Of a DNA stretch of 64,000 nucleotides, positions 25,829 to 34,935 are shown one piece after another. This DNA comes from Streptomyces sp. H27-H5 (lineage in GTDB: Bacteria; Actinomycetota; Actinomycetes; Streptomycetales; Streptomycetaceae): positions 17,453-81,452 of the forward strand of contig NZ_JAPNLK010000037.1 in assembly GCF_026627505.1 (NCBI RefSeq), in the 5' to 3' direction. A program made the translations under genes and the position numbers. Under the pieces are notes generated by a model. That model saw only the letters and a program-made list of their open reading frames with translations, was not told the origin of the DNA and ran no database searches. Numbering within the stretch: position 1 is the stretch's first letter; the number at the start of each line of letters is the position of its first letter.

Positions 25829-26148
25829 GGCCTTTGTCGAAAACAGCGGCCTCCCCGCAGGTGTGACCTTTCCCACGCAACGCGGAATTGCCCTGCGGCG
25901 TCGAGGTCCGGCAGAGTCTGATTTCCGTCAGGCCCCACATACGGCACACCTGTATCTCTCGTGAGATACGCGCAGCACCACAACTCCACAGTCGTTTGCC
26001 GTATGTCGCCCGAGTTTCACGCGGCAGCTCCCGCAGGGGAGTTGCCCACGGGCCCGAGCCTCCAGTGACCGCGGATTCATGGAGGCCAGTGTCCAGGGGC
26101 ACTTTTGCGCCCGCCAGGTCACTGCGGACGCTGCTGGAAGGACACCGT
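25829..26148 (+). promoter_or_regulatory. long structured 5' leader of the transglycosylase gene, candidate cis-regulatory RNA
   Basis: The 320 bases before the start contain nested helices rather than random hairpins. A perfect 10-bp helix ACATACGGCA (25937-25946) with TGCCGTATGT (25997-26006) encloses a 7-bp hairpin GTATCTC-TCGT-GAGATAC (25952-25969). Next, GCCCG (26008-26012) pairs with CGGGC (26049-26053) and encloses an 8-bp hairpin (26025-26044). Near the start, CAGTGACC (26063-26070) pairs with GGTCACTG (26117-26124), and GCCTCC (26058-26063) with GGAGGC (26081-26086). I could not match it to the ydaO c-di-AMP riboswitch or another class I know. Confidence 0.55.
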
Positions 26149-26883
26149 GTGAGCCGGATCTCGGTTCGAGGGTTCGCAGTGGCTTCGGCCACCGCTGTCA
26201 CCACCGTCGGCGCAGTCGTGGGCGTTGCCACCGGCGACGCCACCACGAACGACCTCGAGACCACCGCGTCGGGTGCGACTCTCCTCACTGAAATCCCGGT
26301 CGGCGAGCAGGCCCAGGTCCAGAGCGGCTCCCTGACGCAGCAGGCCGACACGATCGCCCACGCCGCCGACGCCGACGCCAAGCGCTCGGCCGAGGAAGCC
26401 GCGCGCATCGAGGCCGCCGAGACCGCCAAGGCGAAGAAGTCCGACGCCCAGGCCGCGGCGGACGCGGAGGCCAAGAAGAAGTCCGAGGCCGAGGCCGCCG
26501 CGAAGCTGAAGAAGGAGCGCGAGGAGGCCGGCGAGGTCGCCAGCCGTTCCTCGACGCGCGACGCCGGCGACTTCGACGTCCAGGGCTCCTACACGATCTC
26601 CGAGATCAAGTCGATCGCCCGGCAGATCGTCCCGGCGGGCCAGTTCCAGTGCTTCTCGGAGATCGTGAACCGGGAATCCACCTGGAACTACAAGGCCGTC
26701 AACTCGTCCTCGGGCGCCTACGGTCTGGTCCAGGCGCTGCCCGGTTCGAAGATGTCCTCGGCCGGCGCCGACTGGCGCACCAACCCCGCCACCCAGATCA
26801 AGTGGGGCCTGGGCTACATGAACGAGCGCTACGGCAGCCCGTGCGCGGCCCTGAGCTTCCACGACGCCAACGACTGGTACTAG
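26149..26883 (+). CDS. secreted lytic transglycosylase-like wall protein
   Basis: A 244-residue exported protein. GTG 26149 has GGAAGGA at 5-bp spacing. After a signal or anchor segment (residues 8-30) come about 90 residues of Ala/Lys/Glu/Asp-rich coiled coil, then a C-terminal SLT-like domain: FQCFSEIVNRESTWNYKAVN with the catalytic-type Glu in NRESTW, SSGAYGLVQALPG and WGLGYMNERYG. Such proteins cleave peptidoglycan and are often under riboswitch control in Streptomyces. Here the leader is long and folded, but of no class I recognise. A perfect terminator follows. Confidence 0.88.
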   Translation: MSRISVRGFAVASATAVTTVGAVVGVATGDATTNDLETTASGATLLTEIPVGEQAQVQSGSLTQQADTIAHAADADAKRSAEEAARIEAAETAKAKKSDAQAAADAEAKKKSEAEAAAKLKKEREEAGEVASRSSTRDAGDFDVQGSYTISEIKSIARQIVPAGQFQCFSEIVNRESTWNYKAVNSSSGAYGLVQALPGSKMSSAGADWRTNPATQIKWGLGYMNERYGSPCAALSFHDANDWY

Positions 26884-26907
26884 GCACGCGCCACCGCACA
26901 ACCTCCG

Positions 26908-26940
26908 GGAGCCCCGCACCGTCCTACGGTGCGGGGCTCC
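26908..26940 (+). terminator. terminator after the transglycosylase gene
   Basis: A perfect 15-bp stem (26908-26922 with 26926-26940) with a 3-base loop CCT. Confidence 0.9.
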
Positions 26941-26991
26941 TCGCGTGTACGGTCTTCGAGGTGTGTTCACGGGCGGGGGGAAAGGAAAGAC

Positions 26992-28347
26992 ATGTCGAAG
27001 AGGGCAGGCTGGCTCGGCAGGATCGGGAGAAAGCTCAGCCAGGTGGAGGCTCGCCTCGACGAACGGCGGGCCGAGGTCGAGGCGGAGACCTCCGACGACC
27101 GACCGGTCTCCGCGACCGCCCCGTCGCCGCTCCCGCCCCCGGGAAACACCGGCCCCGTCCCCGACACGTCCGGCCGGCGGGTGCGCCCCGACCCGGTGAC
27201 CGTGATCCCCTGGGGCATGCGCGTGGCCGCGGAGGCCAGTTGGCGGCTGCTGCTGCTCGCCGGGATGCTCTGGGTCCTGATGAAGGTGATCAGTGAGGTC
27301 CGCCTGGTCGTCCTCGCCTTCGCCGCGGCCCTGCTGGTCACCGCCCTGCTCCAACCCTTCGTCGTGCGGCTGCGCCGGCTCGGGCTGCCGCGGGGGCTCG
27401 CCACGGCCGTGACGGCGATCCTCGGATTCGTGGTCATCGGGCTGGTCGGCTGGTTCGTGGTCTGGCAGGTCATGGAGAACCTCGACGACCTCTCCGACCG
27501 GGTCCGCGACGGCATCAACGAACTCAAGGTCTGGGCACTGGACAGTCCGTTCCACGTGACCGAGAAGCAGATCAACGACATCGCGAAGAACCTCACCGAC
27601 ACCATCGGCACCAACACCGAGGAGATCACCTCCGCCGGACTGCAGGGCGTGACGGTGCTCGTCGAGGTGCTGACGGGCATGCTGCTCGCGATGTTCTCGA
27701 CGCTCTTCCTGCTCTACGACGGCAAGCGGATCTGGACCTGGGTGCTCGGCCTGGTACCGGCCGCCGCCCGTCCCGGCATGGCCGGCGCCGGTCCGCGCGC
27801 CTGGCGCACGCTGACCGCGTACGTACGGGGAACCGTCCTCGTGGCGCTCATCGACGCCGTCTTCATCGGCCTCGGCCTGTACTTCCTCGACGTCACGATG
27901 GCCGTCCCGCTGGCCGTGTTCATCTTCCTGTTCGCCTTCATCCCGCTCGTCGGAGCCGTCATCTCCGGCGCGCTCGCGGTGGTCGTGGCCCTGGTGACCC
28001 AGGGGCCGTTCATCGCGCTCATGGTGCTGGCCGTGGTGCTCGCCGTACAGCAGATCGAGGGCCACGTGCTCCAGCCCTTCATCCTGGGCCGGGCGGTACG
28101 GGTGCACCCGCTCGCGGTGGTGCTGTCGGTGGCCGCCGGCGGGATGATCGCGGGCATCGGCGGAGCGGTGGTCGCCGTACCGCTGGTCGCCGTCACCAAC
28201 ACGGTGGTCGGCTTCCTCAAGGCGTACTCGCGCGAGCAGCTCCACCCCGGCATGGCCGAGGTGGGCCCCGCCCCGCACGGGGCCACCGCGCTGGACGCGT
28301 CGCTGCGTACGCCGGGGGAGACGAGCCAGGGTGAGCAGCGGGTCTGA
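26992..28347 (+). CDS. AI-2E family transporter
   Basis: A 451-residue membrane protein with about seven to eight transmembrane segments, of the AI-2 exporter (TqsA/YdiK, UPF0118) family. ATG 26992 follows GGAAAGGAAA. A charged N-terminal cytoplasmic region of about 75 residues precedes the first helix. Family features are LDDLSDRVRDGINE in the periplasm-type loop, GKRIWTWVLGLVP and the late FIPLVGAVISG with QQIEGHVLQPFILG. The substrate in Streptomyces is not known; a general exporter role is likely. Confidence 0.88.
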   Translation: MSKRAGWLGRIGRKLSQVEARLDERRAEVEAETSDDRPVSATAPSPLPPPGNTGPVPDTSGRRVRPDPVTVIPWGMRVAAEASWRLLLLAGMLWVLMKVISEVRLVVLAFAAALLVTALLQPFVVRLRRLGLPRGLATAVTAILGFVVIGLVGWFVVWQVMENLDDLSDRVRDGINELKVWALDSPFHVTEKQINDIAKNLTDTIGTNTEEITSAGLQGVTVLVEVLTGMLLAMFSTLFLLYDGKRIWTWVLGLVPAAARPGMAGAGPRAWRTLTAYVRGTVLVALIDAVFIGLGLYFLDVTMAVPLAVFIFLFAFIPLVGAVISGALAVVVALVTQGPFIALMVLAVVLAVQQIEGHVLQPFILGRAVRVHPLAVVLSVAAGGMIAGIGGAVVAVPLVAVTNTVVGFLKAYSREQLHPGMAEVGPAPHGATALDASLRTPGETSQGEQRV

Positions 28348-28389
28348 GGGCGCCACGACGGCGGTCGGGGGCGGGGAGGGGGGCGACGG

Positions 28390-29070
28390 GTGATCGGCGA
28401 GCCGGAACTGGACGGCGAGTGGCGCACGGACCGGGCCTTCGATCCGGCGGAATCCGCGCCGGAGCCCGGGTCTGCGCGCGGGGCGGCGCGGGGCCCGCGT
28501 GCGCGGTGGGTGTGGGCGCTGGGCGGGGCGGTGCTGGCCTCGGCGGTGTGGGGCGCGACCCTGGTCGCGCAGAATCGTTCCGACACGGCTCCGCGCATCG
28601 CCTACCGGCACGTCGACGACCTCTGCCCGGAGGCGCCCCTGAAGGCGCTGGGCACGATCAACGGCACGGCCTTCGACATGACGTGGCCGGGCAACGAGAA
28701 GAGTCCCGCACTCGACTGGTCCTACTGCCGCGCGACGGGCGGGTACACCGAGGGCCGGCCCTGGTACGGGGTCGAGATCATGGTCGAGCGGCACAAGAAG
28801 AGCGATCCCCGGCCGGAGTTCGACGCCGGGCCCGGACTGGACCCCCGCCGCACCGGCGCCTCGGACGTGGAGGAGGTGCCCGGACTCGGCGAACGGGCGC
28901 TGCTCAGGCGGCAGCCGGGCACGGACGCCCAACTGGCGGTGCTGGACGGCGGTGTGGTGTTCACGCTCCGCGTGGAGTGGAACATGGACAGGGACCTCGT
29001 GGACGAGGACGCGGTCCACACGGCGATGATCGAGGACATGCGGGCGCTGACGACCCGGCTGCGCGAGTGA
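28390..29070 (+). CDS. membrane-anchored protein of unknown function
   Basis: A 226-residue protein from GTG 28390 with GGAGGGG upstream. It has a cytoplasmic N-terminus of about 40 residues, one membrane segment (WVWALGGAVLASAVWGATLV) and an outer domain with two Cys (DLCPEA, SYCRAT) probably forming a disulfide. I recognise no family. It follows the AI-2E transporter after 42 bp and may be cotranscribed. Confidence 0.75.
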   Translation: MIGEPELDGEWRTDRAFDPAESAPEPGSARGAARGPRARWVWALGGAVLASAVWGATLVAQNRSDTAPRIAYRHVDDLCPEAPLKALGTINGTAFDMTWPGNEKSPALDWSYCRATGGYTEGRPWYGVEIMVERHKKSDPRPEFDAGPGLDPRRTGASDVEEVPGLGERALLRRQPGTDAQLAVLDGGVVFTLRVEWNMDRDLVDEDAVHTAMIEDMRALTTRLRE

Positions 29071-29084
29071 GCGGGTGAACGACG

Positions 29085-29118
29085 GGGCCCCCGCGGCCGG
29101 TGACGGCTGCGGGGGCCC
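29085..29118. terminator. bidirectional terminator
   Basis: GGGCCCCCGC (29085-29094) with GCGGGGGCCC (29109-29118) between convergent genes. Confidence 0.85.
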
Positions 29119-29139
29119 GTTCCGCGCGGACGCGGAGCG

Positions 29140-29676
29140 CTACTCGGCGGCGAGGGCCGCTTCGGCATCGAGGGTGACCGCGACGGCCTGGATCACCGAG
29201 GCGATCTTGAAGGCCTCCTGGATCGTGTCACGGTCGACACCGGCCTTGCGCAGCACCTGCTCGTGCGAGTCGAGGCACTGGCCGCAGCCGTTGATCGCGG
29301 AGACCGCGAGCGACCACAGCTCGAAGTCGACCTTCTCCACACCCGGGTTGCCGATGACGTTCATCCGCAGGCCGGCGCGCAGGGTGCCGTACTCCGGGTC
29401 CGACAGCAGGTGACGGGTGCGGTAGAAGACGTTGTTCATCGCCATGATCGCGGCGGCGGACTTGGCGGCGGTGTACGCCTCCGGCGACAGGACCGCCTTC
29501 GCCTCGGGCTCCAGCTCGCGCAGGACGCGCGGGGAGCGGGCGGCGATCGCGCAGGACAGGACCGTGCCCCACAGCTGCTGCTGCGGGAGGTCGCTGTTGC
29601 CGATGACCGAACCGAGGTTCAGCTTCAGGTCCTTGGCGAAGTCCGGTATGGCGGACTTCAGGGAGTCGAGGGACAT
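29140..29676 (-). CDS. ahpD: alkyl hydroperoxidase D
   Basis: A 178-residue CxxC peroxidase-type reductase with the AhpD active site CGQCLDSH (Cys131, Cys134, His138). In actinobacteria AhpD, with lipoamide partners, re-reduces AhpC during peroxide defence. It starts 4 bp after the ahpC stop, in the same operon, and both should be induced by the divergent OxyR. Confidence 0.95.
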   Translation of the reverse strand: MSLDSLKSAIPDFAKDLKLNLGSVIGNSDLPQQQLWGTVLSCAIAARSPRVLRELEPEAKAVLSPEAYTAAKSAAAIMAMNNVFYRTRHLLSDPEYGTLRAGLRMNVIGNPGVEKVDFELWSLAVSAINGCGQCLDSHEQVLRKAGVDRDTIQEAFKIASVIQAVAVTLDAEAALAAE

Positions 29677-29679
29677 CCG

Positions 29680-30234
29680 TCACTCACCGGCCAGCAGCGC
29701 CGGGGCGTCCAGGGTGCCCTCGCCCTTGTTCCAGTTGCACGGGCACAGCTCGTCGGTCTGCAGGGCGTCGAGGACCCGCAGGACCTCCTTGGGGTTACGG
29801 CCCACGGAACCGGCGGTCACCATCGTGAACTGGATCTCGTTGTTCTGGTCGACGATGAAGACGGCACGCTGCGCGAAGCCGTCCTCGCCCTGCACGCCAC
29901 AGGCCTGCATGAGCTCGTGCTTGGAGTCGGCCAGCATCGGGAAGGGCAGGTCACGCAGGTCGGCGTGGTCCTTGCGCCAGGCGTGGTGGACGAACTCGGA
30001 GTCGCCGGAGACGCCGAGGACCTGCGCGTCGCGGTCCTGGAACTCCTCGTTCAGCTTGCCGAAGGCGGCGATCTCGGTCGGGCAGACGAAGGTGAAGTCC
30101 TTCGGCCAGAAGAACACCACGCGCCACTTGCCCTCGTAGGACTTGTGGTCGATCTGGGCGAACTCGCTGCCGGCTTCGAGCGAGACGCAAGCGGTCAGAT
30201 CGTAGCTGGGGAACTTGTCACCGACAGTGAGCAC
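29680..30234 (-). CDS. ahpC: alkyl hydroperoxide reductase C (peroxiredoxin)
   Basis: A 184-residue 2-Cys peroxiredoxin that reduces hydrogen, organic and nitrogen peroxides. The peroxidatic Cys51 is in TFVCPTE and the resolving Cys is in ELCPCNW. GTG 30234 follows AAGGAG and gives the family's length; the TTG further upstream is not needed. It forms an operon with ahpD and is divergent from oxyR, with a 135-bp shared region. Confidence 0.96.
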   Translation of the reverse strand: MLTVGDKFPSYDLTACVSLEAGSEFAQIDHKSYEGKWRVVFFWPKDFTFVCPTEIAAFGKLNEEFQDRDAQVLGVSGDSEFVHHAWRKDHADLRDLPFPMLADSKHELMQACGVQGEDGFAQRAVFIVDQNNEIQFTMVTAGSVGRNPKEVLRVLDALQTDELCPCNWNKGEGTLDAPALLAGE

Positions 30235-30369
30235 GTGCTCTCCTTGCAAACGGGAAAGTGACCCCTATGGGGGCTTTCCGAAGGGGTTGGACGGATCTCA
30301 CATGCTGGCACAGCTGCATTGATTACGGAAATAGCTACTCTTGTGGCTGGTGATCGGAGGTGCCTATCA

Positions 30370-31317
30370 GTGGCTGTCGGTAATAGGGGACTCAAGCAGG
30401 CGACGCTCGCGCAACTGCGCGCGTTCGTGGCCGTGGCGGAGCATCTGCACTTCCGGGACGCGGCCGCCGCCATCGGCATGAGCCAGCCCGCCCTGTCCGG
30501 GGCCGTCTCCGCGCTGGAGGAGGCGCTCGGGGTGCAACTGCTGGAGCGCACCACCCGCAAGGTGCTGCTCTCCCCGGCGGGGGAGCGGATCGCGGTGCGC
30601 GCCCGGGGCGTGCTCGACGCCATGGGCGGGCTGCTGGAGGAGGCCGAGGCCGTACGGGCCCCGTTCACCGGAGTCCTGCGACTCGGGGTGATCCCGACGG
30701 TGGCCCCGTACCTGCTGCCGACCGTGCTCGGGCTCTTCCACCGGCGCTACCCCCGCATGGACCTCCAGGTGCACGAGGAGCAGACGGCGTCGCTGCTGGA
30801 GGGGCTGGCCGGGGGGCGGCTGGACCTGCTGCTGCTCGCGGTGCCGCTGGGGGTGCCCGGGGTGAGCGAACTTCCGCTCTTCGACGAGGACTTCGTACTC
30901 CTCGCCCCCCGCGAGCACCCGCTCGCCGGGCGCCGGGACATCCCGCGCGAGGAACTGCGCGGCCTGCAACTGCTGTTGCTCGACGAGGGGCACTGCCTGC
31001 GCGACCAGGCCCTCGACATCTGCCGGGAGGCGGGCCGCACGGCGGGCGCGGACGTCACCACCACCGCCGCCGGACTGTCCACGCTCGTACAGCTGGTCGC
31101 CGGGGGACTGGGGGTGACGCTGTTGCCGCGCACCGCGCTGCGGTTGGAGACCACGCGCAACGAGTACCTCGCCACCGGGTACTTCGCCGAGCCGGCGCCC
31201 TCCCGGCGGATCGCGCTGGCCATGCGGACCGGCACCGCCCGCCAGGAGGAGTTCAAGGCGATCGCCGCCGCGCTGCGCGAGGCCGTACGCCCGCTCCCGG
31301 TCTGGCCGACCGACTGA
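30370..31317 (+). CDS. oxyR: peroxide-sensing LysR regulator OxyR
   Basis: A 315-residue LysR-type activator. GTG 30370 has GGAGG at 9-bp spacing; upstream in-frame starts are less likely. The helix-turn-helix is LHFRDAAAAIGMSQPALSGA. The effector domain has the peroxide-sensing motif EGHCLRDQALDIC with Cys209 and Cys218, the pair that forms a disulfide in OxyR. It is divergent from ahpCD and is expected to activate that operon on peroxide stress; its binding site should lie in 30240-30360 (AT-rich CGGAAATAGCTAC near 30326). Confidence 0.95.
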   Translation: MAVGNRGLKQATLAQLRAFVAVAEHLHFRDAAAAIGMSQPALSGAVSALEEALGVQLLERTTRKVLLSPAGERIAVRARGVLDAMGGLLEEAEAVRAPFTGVLRLGVIPTVAPYLLPTVLGLFHRRYPRMDLQVHEEQTASLLEGLAGGRLDLLLLAVPLGVPGVSELPLFDEDFVLLAPREHPLAGRRDIPREELRGLQLLLLDEGHCLRDQALDICREAGRTAGADVTTTAAGLSTLVQLVAGGLGVTLLPRTALRLETTRNEYLATGYFAEPAPSRRIALAMRTGTARQEEFKAIAAALREAVRPLPVWPTD

Positions 31318-31374
31318 TCCGGTCGGTCGCGGGGGCGGGCGTACGGCCTCGCGCAGCGCGGCGGCTCGCGTGCG

Positions 31375-33711
31375 TCACTCCGTGCGCAGGCCGTCCGGGC
31401 GCATCATCCGCAGCAGCGGCGGCAGGCTGAGCAGGGTCACCACCGCGACCACGCCCGCCCCCACGCCCGCCATCCCGAGCACCGGACCCCAGTCGATCCC
31501 GACGGGCCGGCCGGCCATCCGGATCAGTACCGAGCCCAGCCCGATGCCCACCGCGATCGCCAGCGCCATGCCCACCCCGACGGGCAGGGCCGTCTGCCAG
31601 AGCACCGACAGGCTCAGCGTGGAGCGCTTGGTGCCGAAGGCCACGAGCGAGGACAGCAGCTTCCTCCGTTCGCGCAGCTGCTCCAGTTGGGAGACGAGCA
31701 TGCTCGCCCCGATCAGGATCAGGACGCCGGTCGCGCCGAAGAAGAGCCCGGTGCGGATCGAGGAGTAACCGGCGGCGGTGGAGGTCGACTTCAAGGTCAT
31801 GGCCGTGGCGAACGGGTCGGCCTTGAAGGCGGCCGTGCGGGCCCGCTCCAACCCGTCCGGCACCGATTCGTCCAGTTGGAGGAAGATCTGCGCGGACTGG
31901 TCGAAGCCCAGGTCCTCGGGCGCCGCCGACGGGGTCGCCAGCAGGCCGGTGCGCCGGGTCCCGTTGGGGTCCTCACGGGAGAGGACGGTGCGCGCGTCGG
32001 CCGGGAAGGCCCACTCGACGGCCTTCTTGTGGTCGAACGGGCCGCCGGTGAACCCGTTGACGTTGCCGGCGAAGAGCCGGTCACCCGCCTTGGCGGCCCC
32101 CTCGGCGACGGGGCCGTCGAGCACGAAGGTGTCGCCGTCCTTGCACGCGCCGAGTTCCGCCACCTCCCTGAGCGCCTCGCAGGTGCCGACGGTCACCGCG
32201 ATGGTGTCGTCCGCCGGGACCCGGTGCGCGGCGGTGAACGAGGCCAGCGGCACGGTGCGGGCGATGCCTTCGGTACCGGCGACCTCGGCGGCGAGGGCGT
32301 CCAGCCGGTGCTCGCCGCCGCTGGGCAGCAGGATGGACACGGCGGCCCGGGTCGGGTCCTGGCCGGTCTCGTTGCGGTACTCGCCCTCGACGCCGGAGAA
32401 GAGCATCTGCAGGGCGATGGCCCCGGCGACCGCCACGGCGATGCCGTTGACGAGGCGGGCGGCCGTACCGCTGCCGATCTGGAGCCGGCGCACGGCGAGT
32501 TGCCAGGAGACCGGGCCGCCGGGCGTTCCGCCGACGACGCGTTCCAGTACCCAGGGCAGGAGCGCGGTGATCCCGACGAGCAGCAGCACCACACCGCCGC
32601 TGACCTGCCACTGGTTGAACTGCCCGTGCTCGGAGCCGCGTCCCGTCAGCGAGGTGAGCAGGCCGAGTCCGCCGAGCGGCAGCAGCAGCCGCCACCAGAC
32701 GTGCCGTTTGGTCGGCTTGGCCGTACGGACGACGCCGAGCGGTTCGATCACCACACCGCGCAGGGCGAACAGGGTCACGGCGACGGCCGCCGCCGGCACC
32801 GCGACGGCGACGAGGGTGGCCAACCACGGTGTCGGGTCGAGGTCGGCGGGGAAGACGCTGCGCTGCTGGAGGGTCAGGTTGCCGACCAGGCGCCGGCCGA
32901 TCAGGAAGAAGCCGACACCGAAGCCCAGCCCGAGCACGGATCCGGCGAGCGCCTCGCCGGCGGCGATCCGCCGCACCGCGCGGCTGTCGGCGCCGACCAG
33001 GCGGAGCGCGGCGAGCCGGCGGTCGCGTCGCTCGCCGCCGAAGCGGACGGCGGCGGCGATGAGGACGGCGACCGGCGTCAGCAGGGCGACGAAGGTGAGC
33101 ACGACCATCAGCATCAGCACGGGGTCGAGCTCGCGCGCGTCCGCGTCGTTCGCGAAGCCGGTGACGCGCTCGACGCGGTAGGCGTGTTCGCCGTCGGTCC
33201 GGAGCTGGTCGCTGCCCAGGTAGAAGAGGAGTTCGCCGGGCCCGGTCAGGCCCGCGTCGCCGACGATCTGGCCGATCCGGCCGTCCAGGCGTTCCTTGAG
33301 GAGGGCGCCGTCGGCGGACTTCATCAGCTTGTCCAGCGCGGGGGAGACGGCCAGTTCGCCCGGGGCGGGGATCTTCTCCAGGCCCGGCGGGACGGGCGCG
33401 TCCGGGCCCTCGGCCCGGAGCAGGCTGCCTTCGATGTCCTGCCCGTGGTAGGTCTGTCGGGCGGCCGCGGTGAGGAGGGTGTCGCGGCCGGGAGCGGCGG
33501 CCGTCGGCGCGGTCGTCGTGGACCGGGCGTCGGCCCGCTCGTTGCGGGCGGTGAGCGCGCCGGGGACGGCGGTGCTGATCAGCAGCAGCGCGACGCCCAG
33601 GCCCACGCCCACGCCGGTGAGCAGGGTCCGGGTCCAGCCCTCGCGGCCGCCGCCGAGGGCGAACCGCACGCCCATGGCCAGGTCGCGGTACCAGGTGCGG
33701 AGCGTGTTCAT
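31375..33711 (-). CDS. FtsX-like ABC transporter permease
   Basis: A 778-residue membrane protein. ATG 33711 overlaps the ATPase stop by 4 bp. The N-terminal segment has one membrane helix followed by a large extracytoplasmic domain. FtsX-type helix groups are seen near residues 200-300 (AVRFGGERRDRRLAALRLVG) and again at the C-terminus (LREQLRERRKLLSSLVAFGT and the final helices). It works with the ATPase to export or sense a lipophilic compound; MacB-like antimicrobial defence is the usual role. Confidence 0.88.
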   Translation of the reverse strand: MNTLRTWYRDLAMGVRFALGGGREGWTRTLLTGVGVGLGVALLLISTAVPGALTARNERADARSTTTAPTAAAPGRDTLLTAAARQTYHGQDIEGSLLRAEGPDAPVPPGLEKIPAPGELAVSPALDKLMKSADGALLKERLDGRIGQIVGDAGLTGPGELLFYLGSDQLRTDGEHAYRVERVTGFANDADARELDPVLMLMVVLTFVALLTPVAVLIAAAVRFGGERRDRRLAALRLVGADSRAVRRIAAGEALAGSVLGLGFGVGFFLIGRRLVGNLTLQQRSVFPADLDPTPWLATLVAVAVPAAAVAVTLFALRGVVIEPLGVVRTAKPTKRHVWWRLLLPLGGLGLLTSLTGRGSEHGQFNQWQVSGGVVLLLVGITALLPWVLERVVGGTPGGPVSWQLAVRRLQIGSGTAARLVNGIAVAVAGAIALQMLFSGVEGEYRNETGQDPTRAAVSILLPSGGEHRLDALAAEVAGTEGIARTVPLASFTAAHRVPADDTIAVTVGTCEALREVAELGACKDGDTFVLDGPVAEGAAKAGDRLFAGNVNGFTGGPFDHKKAVEWAFPADARTVLSREDPNGTRRTGLLATPSAAPEDLGFDQSAQIFLQLDESVPDGLERARTAAFKADPFATAMTLKSTSTAAGYSSIRTGLFFGATGVLILIGASMLVSQLEQLRERRKLLSSLVAFGTKRSTLSLSVLWQTALPVGVGMALAIAVGIGLGSVLIRMAGRPVGIDWGPVLGMAGVGAGVVAVVTLLSLPPLLRMMRPDGLRTE

Positions 33712-34394
33712 ACGATGCGCTCCATGTCGCGGGACCTGCCGTCGCGGACGACGATCTCCCGGTCGGAGTAGGCGGCCACCCGGGTCTCGTGCGTGACGAG
33801 GACGACGGCCGCGTTGGCGGAGCGGGCGGCCTCGGTGAGCAGCTGCATGACCAGTTCGCCGTTGAGGGAGTCCAGGGCGCCGGTCGGCTCGTCCGCGAAG
33901 ATGACGCGGGGCCGGGTGACCAGGGCGCGGGCCACGGCCACGCGCTGGCCCTGGCCGCCGGAGATCTCGCCGGGACGCTTGGCGCCCAGGTCGTCGACCT
34001 GGAGCCGCTCCATCCAGCCGAGGGCGGTCCGTTCGGCCTCCTTGCGCTTCACACCGGCCAGCCGCAGCGGCAGGGCGACGTTCTCCACGCAGGTGAGCTC
34101 CGGTACGAGCTGTCCGAACTGGAAGACGAAGCCGAACTCGCCCCGGCGCAGGGCGCTGCGCTCGGAGTCGTTCATCGCGGACAGCTCGCGGCCGGCGTAG
34201 GTGACGGTGCCGGAGTCGGGCGCCACGATGCCCGCGAGGCAGTGCAGCAACGTCGACTTGCCGGAGCCGGAGGGCCCCATGACGGCGACGACCTCGCCGG
34301 GGTGGATCGAGAACTCCGCGCCGTCGAGGGCCTTGGCGGACCCGTAGGTCTTGCGCAGGTCCGTGGCGCACAGCAGGGTGCCGGCCGGGGTCAT
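33708..34394 (-). CDS. ABC transporter ATP-binding protein (MacB/LolD type)
   Basis: A 228-residue ATPase: Walker A GPSGSGKST, Q-loop VFQFGQLVPELT, signature SGGQGQRVAVARAL, Walker B VIFADEPTG, and H-loop VTHE. It overlaps the PadR stop (ATGA) and the permease start, so the three genes are one translationally coupled operon. It powers the FtsX-like permease. Confidence 0.94.
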   Translation of the reverse strand: MTPAGTLLCATDLRKTYGSAKALDGAEFSIHPGEVVAVMGPSGSGKSTLLHCLAGIVAPDSGTVTYAGRELSAMNDSERSALRRGEFGFVFQFGQLVPELTCVENVALPLRLAGVKRKEAERTALGWMERLQVDDLGAKRPGEISGGQGQRVAVARALVTRPRVIFADEPTGALDSLNGELVMQLLTEAARSANAAVVLVTHETRVAAYSDREIVVRDGRSRDMERIV

Positions 34395-34915
34395 CGGCGT
34401 ATCTCCTGACCGAGCTGGTCGAGCCGGGCGGCGGTGAGTTCGAGCCACCGCAGGTCCGCTTCGAGGTGGAAGAGGGCGTGGTCGCAGACGAGTTGGTCGG
34501 CGAGGTCGCCCTTGCGCTTGCGGGTGGTCAGCAGGCGCATGAGCCGCAGGTGCTCGGAGCGCTGGGCGTCCAGCAGGTCCTGCGCGCCGCGGCCCGTGAG
34601 CAGGGCCAGTACGACCTTGGTGTACAGGGTGGACTGGAGGTACGGCTCGGGCTTCTCGGGCTGGGCGAGCCAGGTCTCGACGTCGGTGATCCCGGCGTCG
34701 GTGATGGCGTACCGCTTGCGGTCGGGACCGCCGCCGCTCTCTATCCCGTCGACCTCGACGAGGCCGTTCTTCAGGAGCCGGGACATGGTCGAGTAGACCT
34801 GCCCGTAGGCGAGGGGGCGGTCGTGGCCGAACTTCTCGTCGAAGGCGCGTTTGAGGTCGTAGCCGTGCCGGGGGCCGGCTTCCAGTAGACCCAGAAGGGT
34901 GTGACCGATGGACAT
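34391..34915 (-). CDS. PadR-family repressor
   Basis: A 174-residue winged-helix regulator, ATG 34915 (the longer frame includes promoter sequence). The N-terminal PadR domain has GHTLLGLLEAGPRHGYDLKR and YGQVYSTMSRLLKNGLVEVD, and the helical C-terminal domain mediates dimerisation. It leads the ABC operon, and the perfect palindrome at 34936-34956, 21 bp before the start, is its probable operator, giving autoregulation that relieves on drug binding. Confidence 0.92.
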   Translation of the reverse strand: MSIGHTLLGLLEAGPRHGYDLKRAFDEKFGHDRPLAYGQVYSTMSRLLKNGLVEVDGIESGGGPDRKRYAITDAGITDVETWLAQPEKPEPYLQSTLYTKVVLALLTGRGAQDLLDAQRSEHLRLMRLLTTRKRKGDLADQLVCDHALFHLEADLRWLELTAARLDQLGQEIRR

Positions 34916-34935
34916 GACGGCGACTATACACGGGA

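Noticed and set aside
25817..26148. ydaO/c-di-AMP riboswitch in front of the transglycosylase gene
   Set aside because: The expected core (GGGGUGAAU and the CCGAACCCGUCAGCUAACC region) is absent, although the gene type would fit. It is described only as a structured leader.
31375..34371. A 998-residue ABC ATPase-permease fusion
   Set aside because: The first 220 codons are a shadow of the separate ATPase gene in another frame. The ATG at 33711 overlaps the ATPase stop and starts a normal permease.
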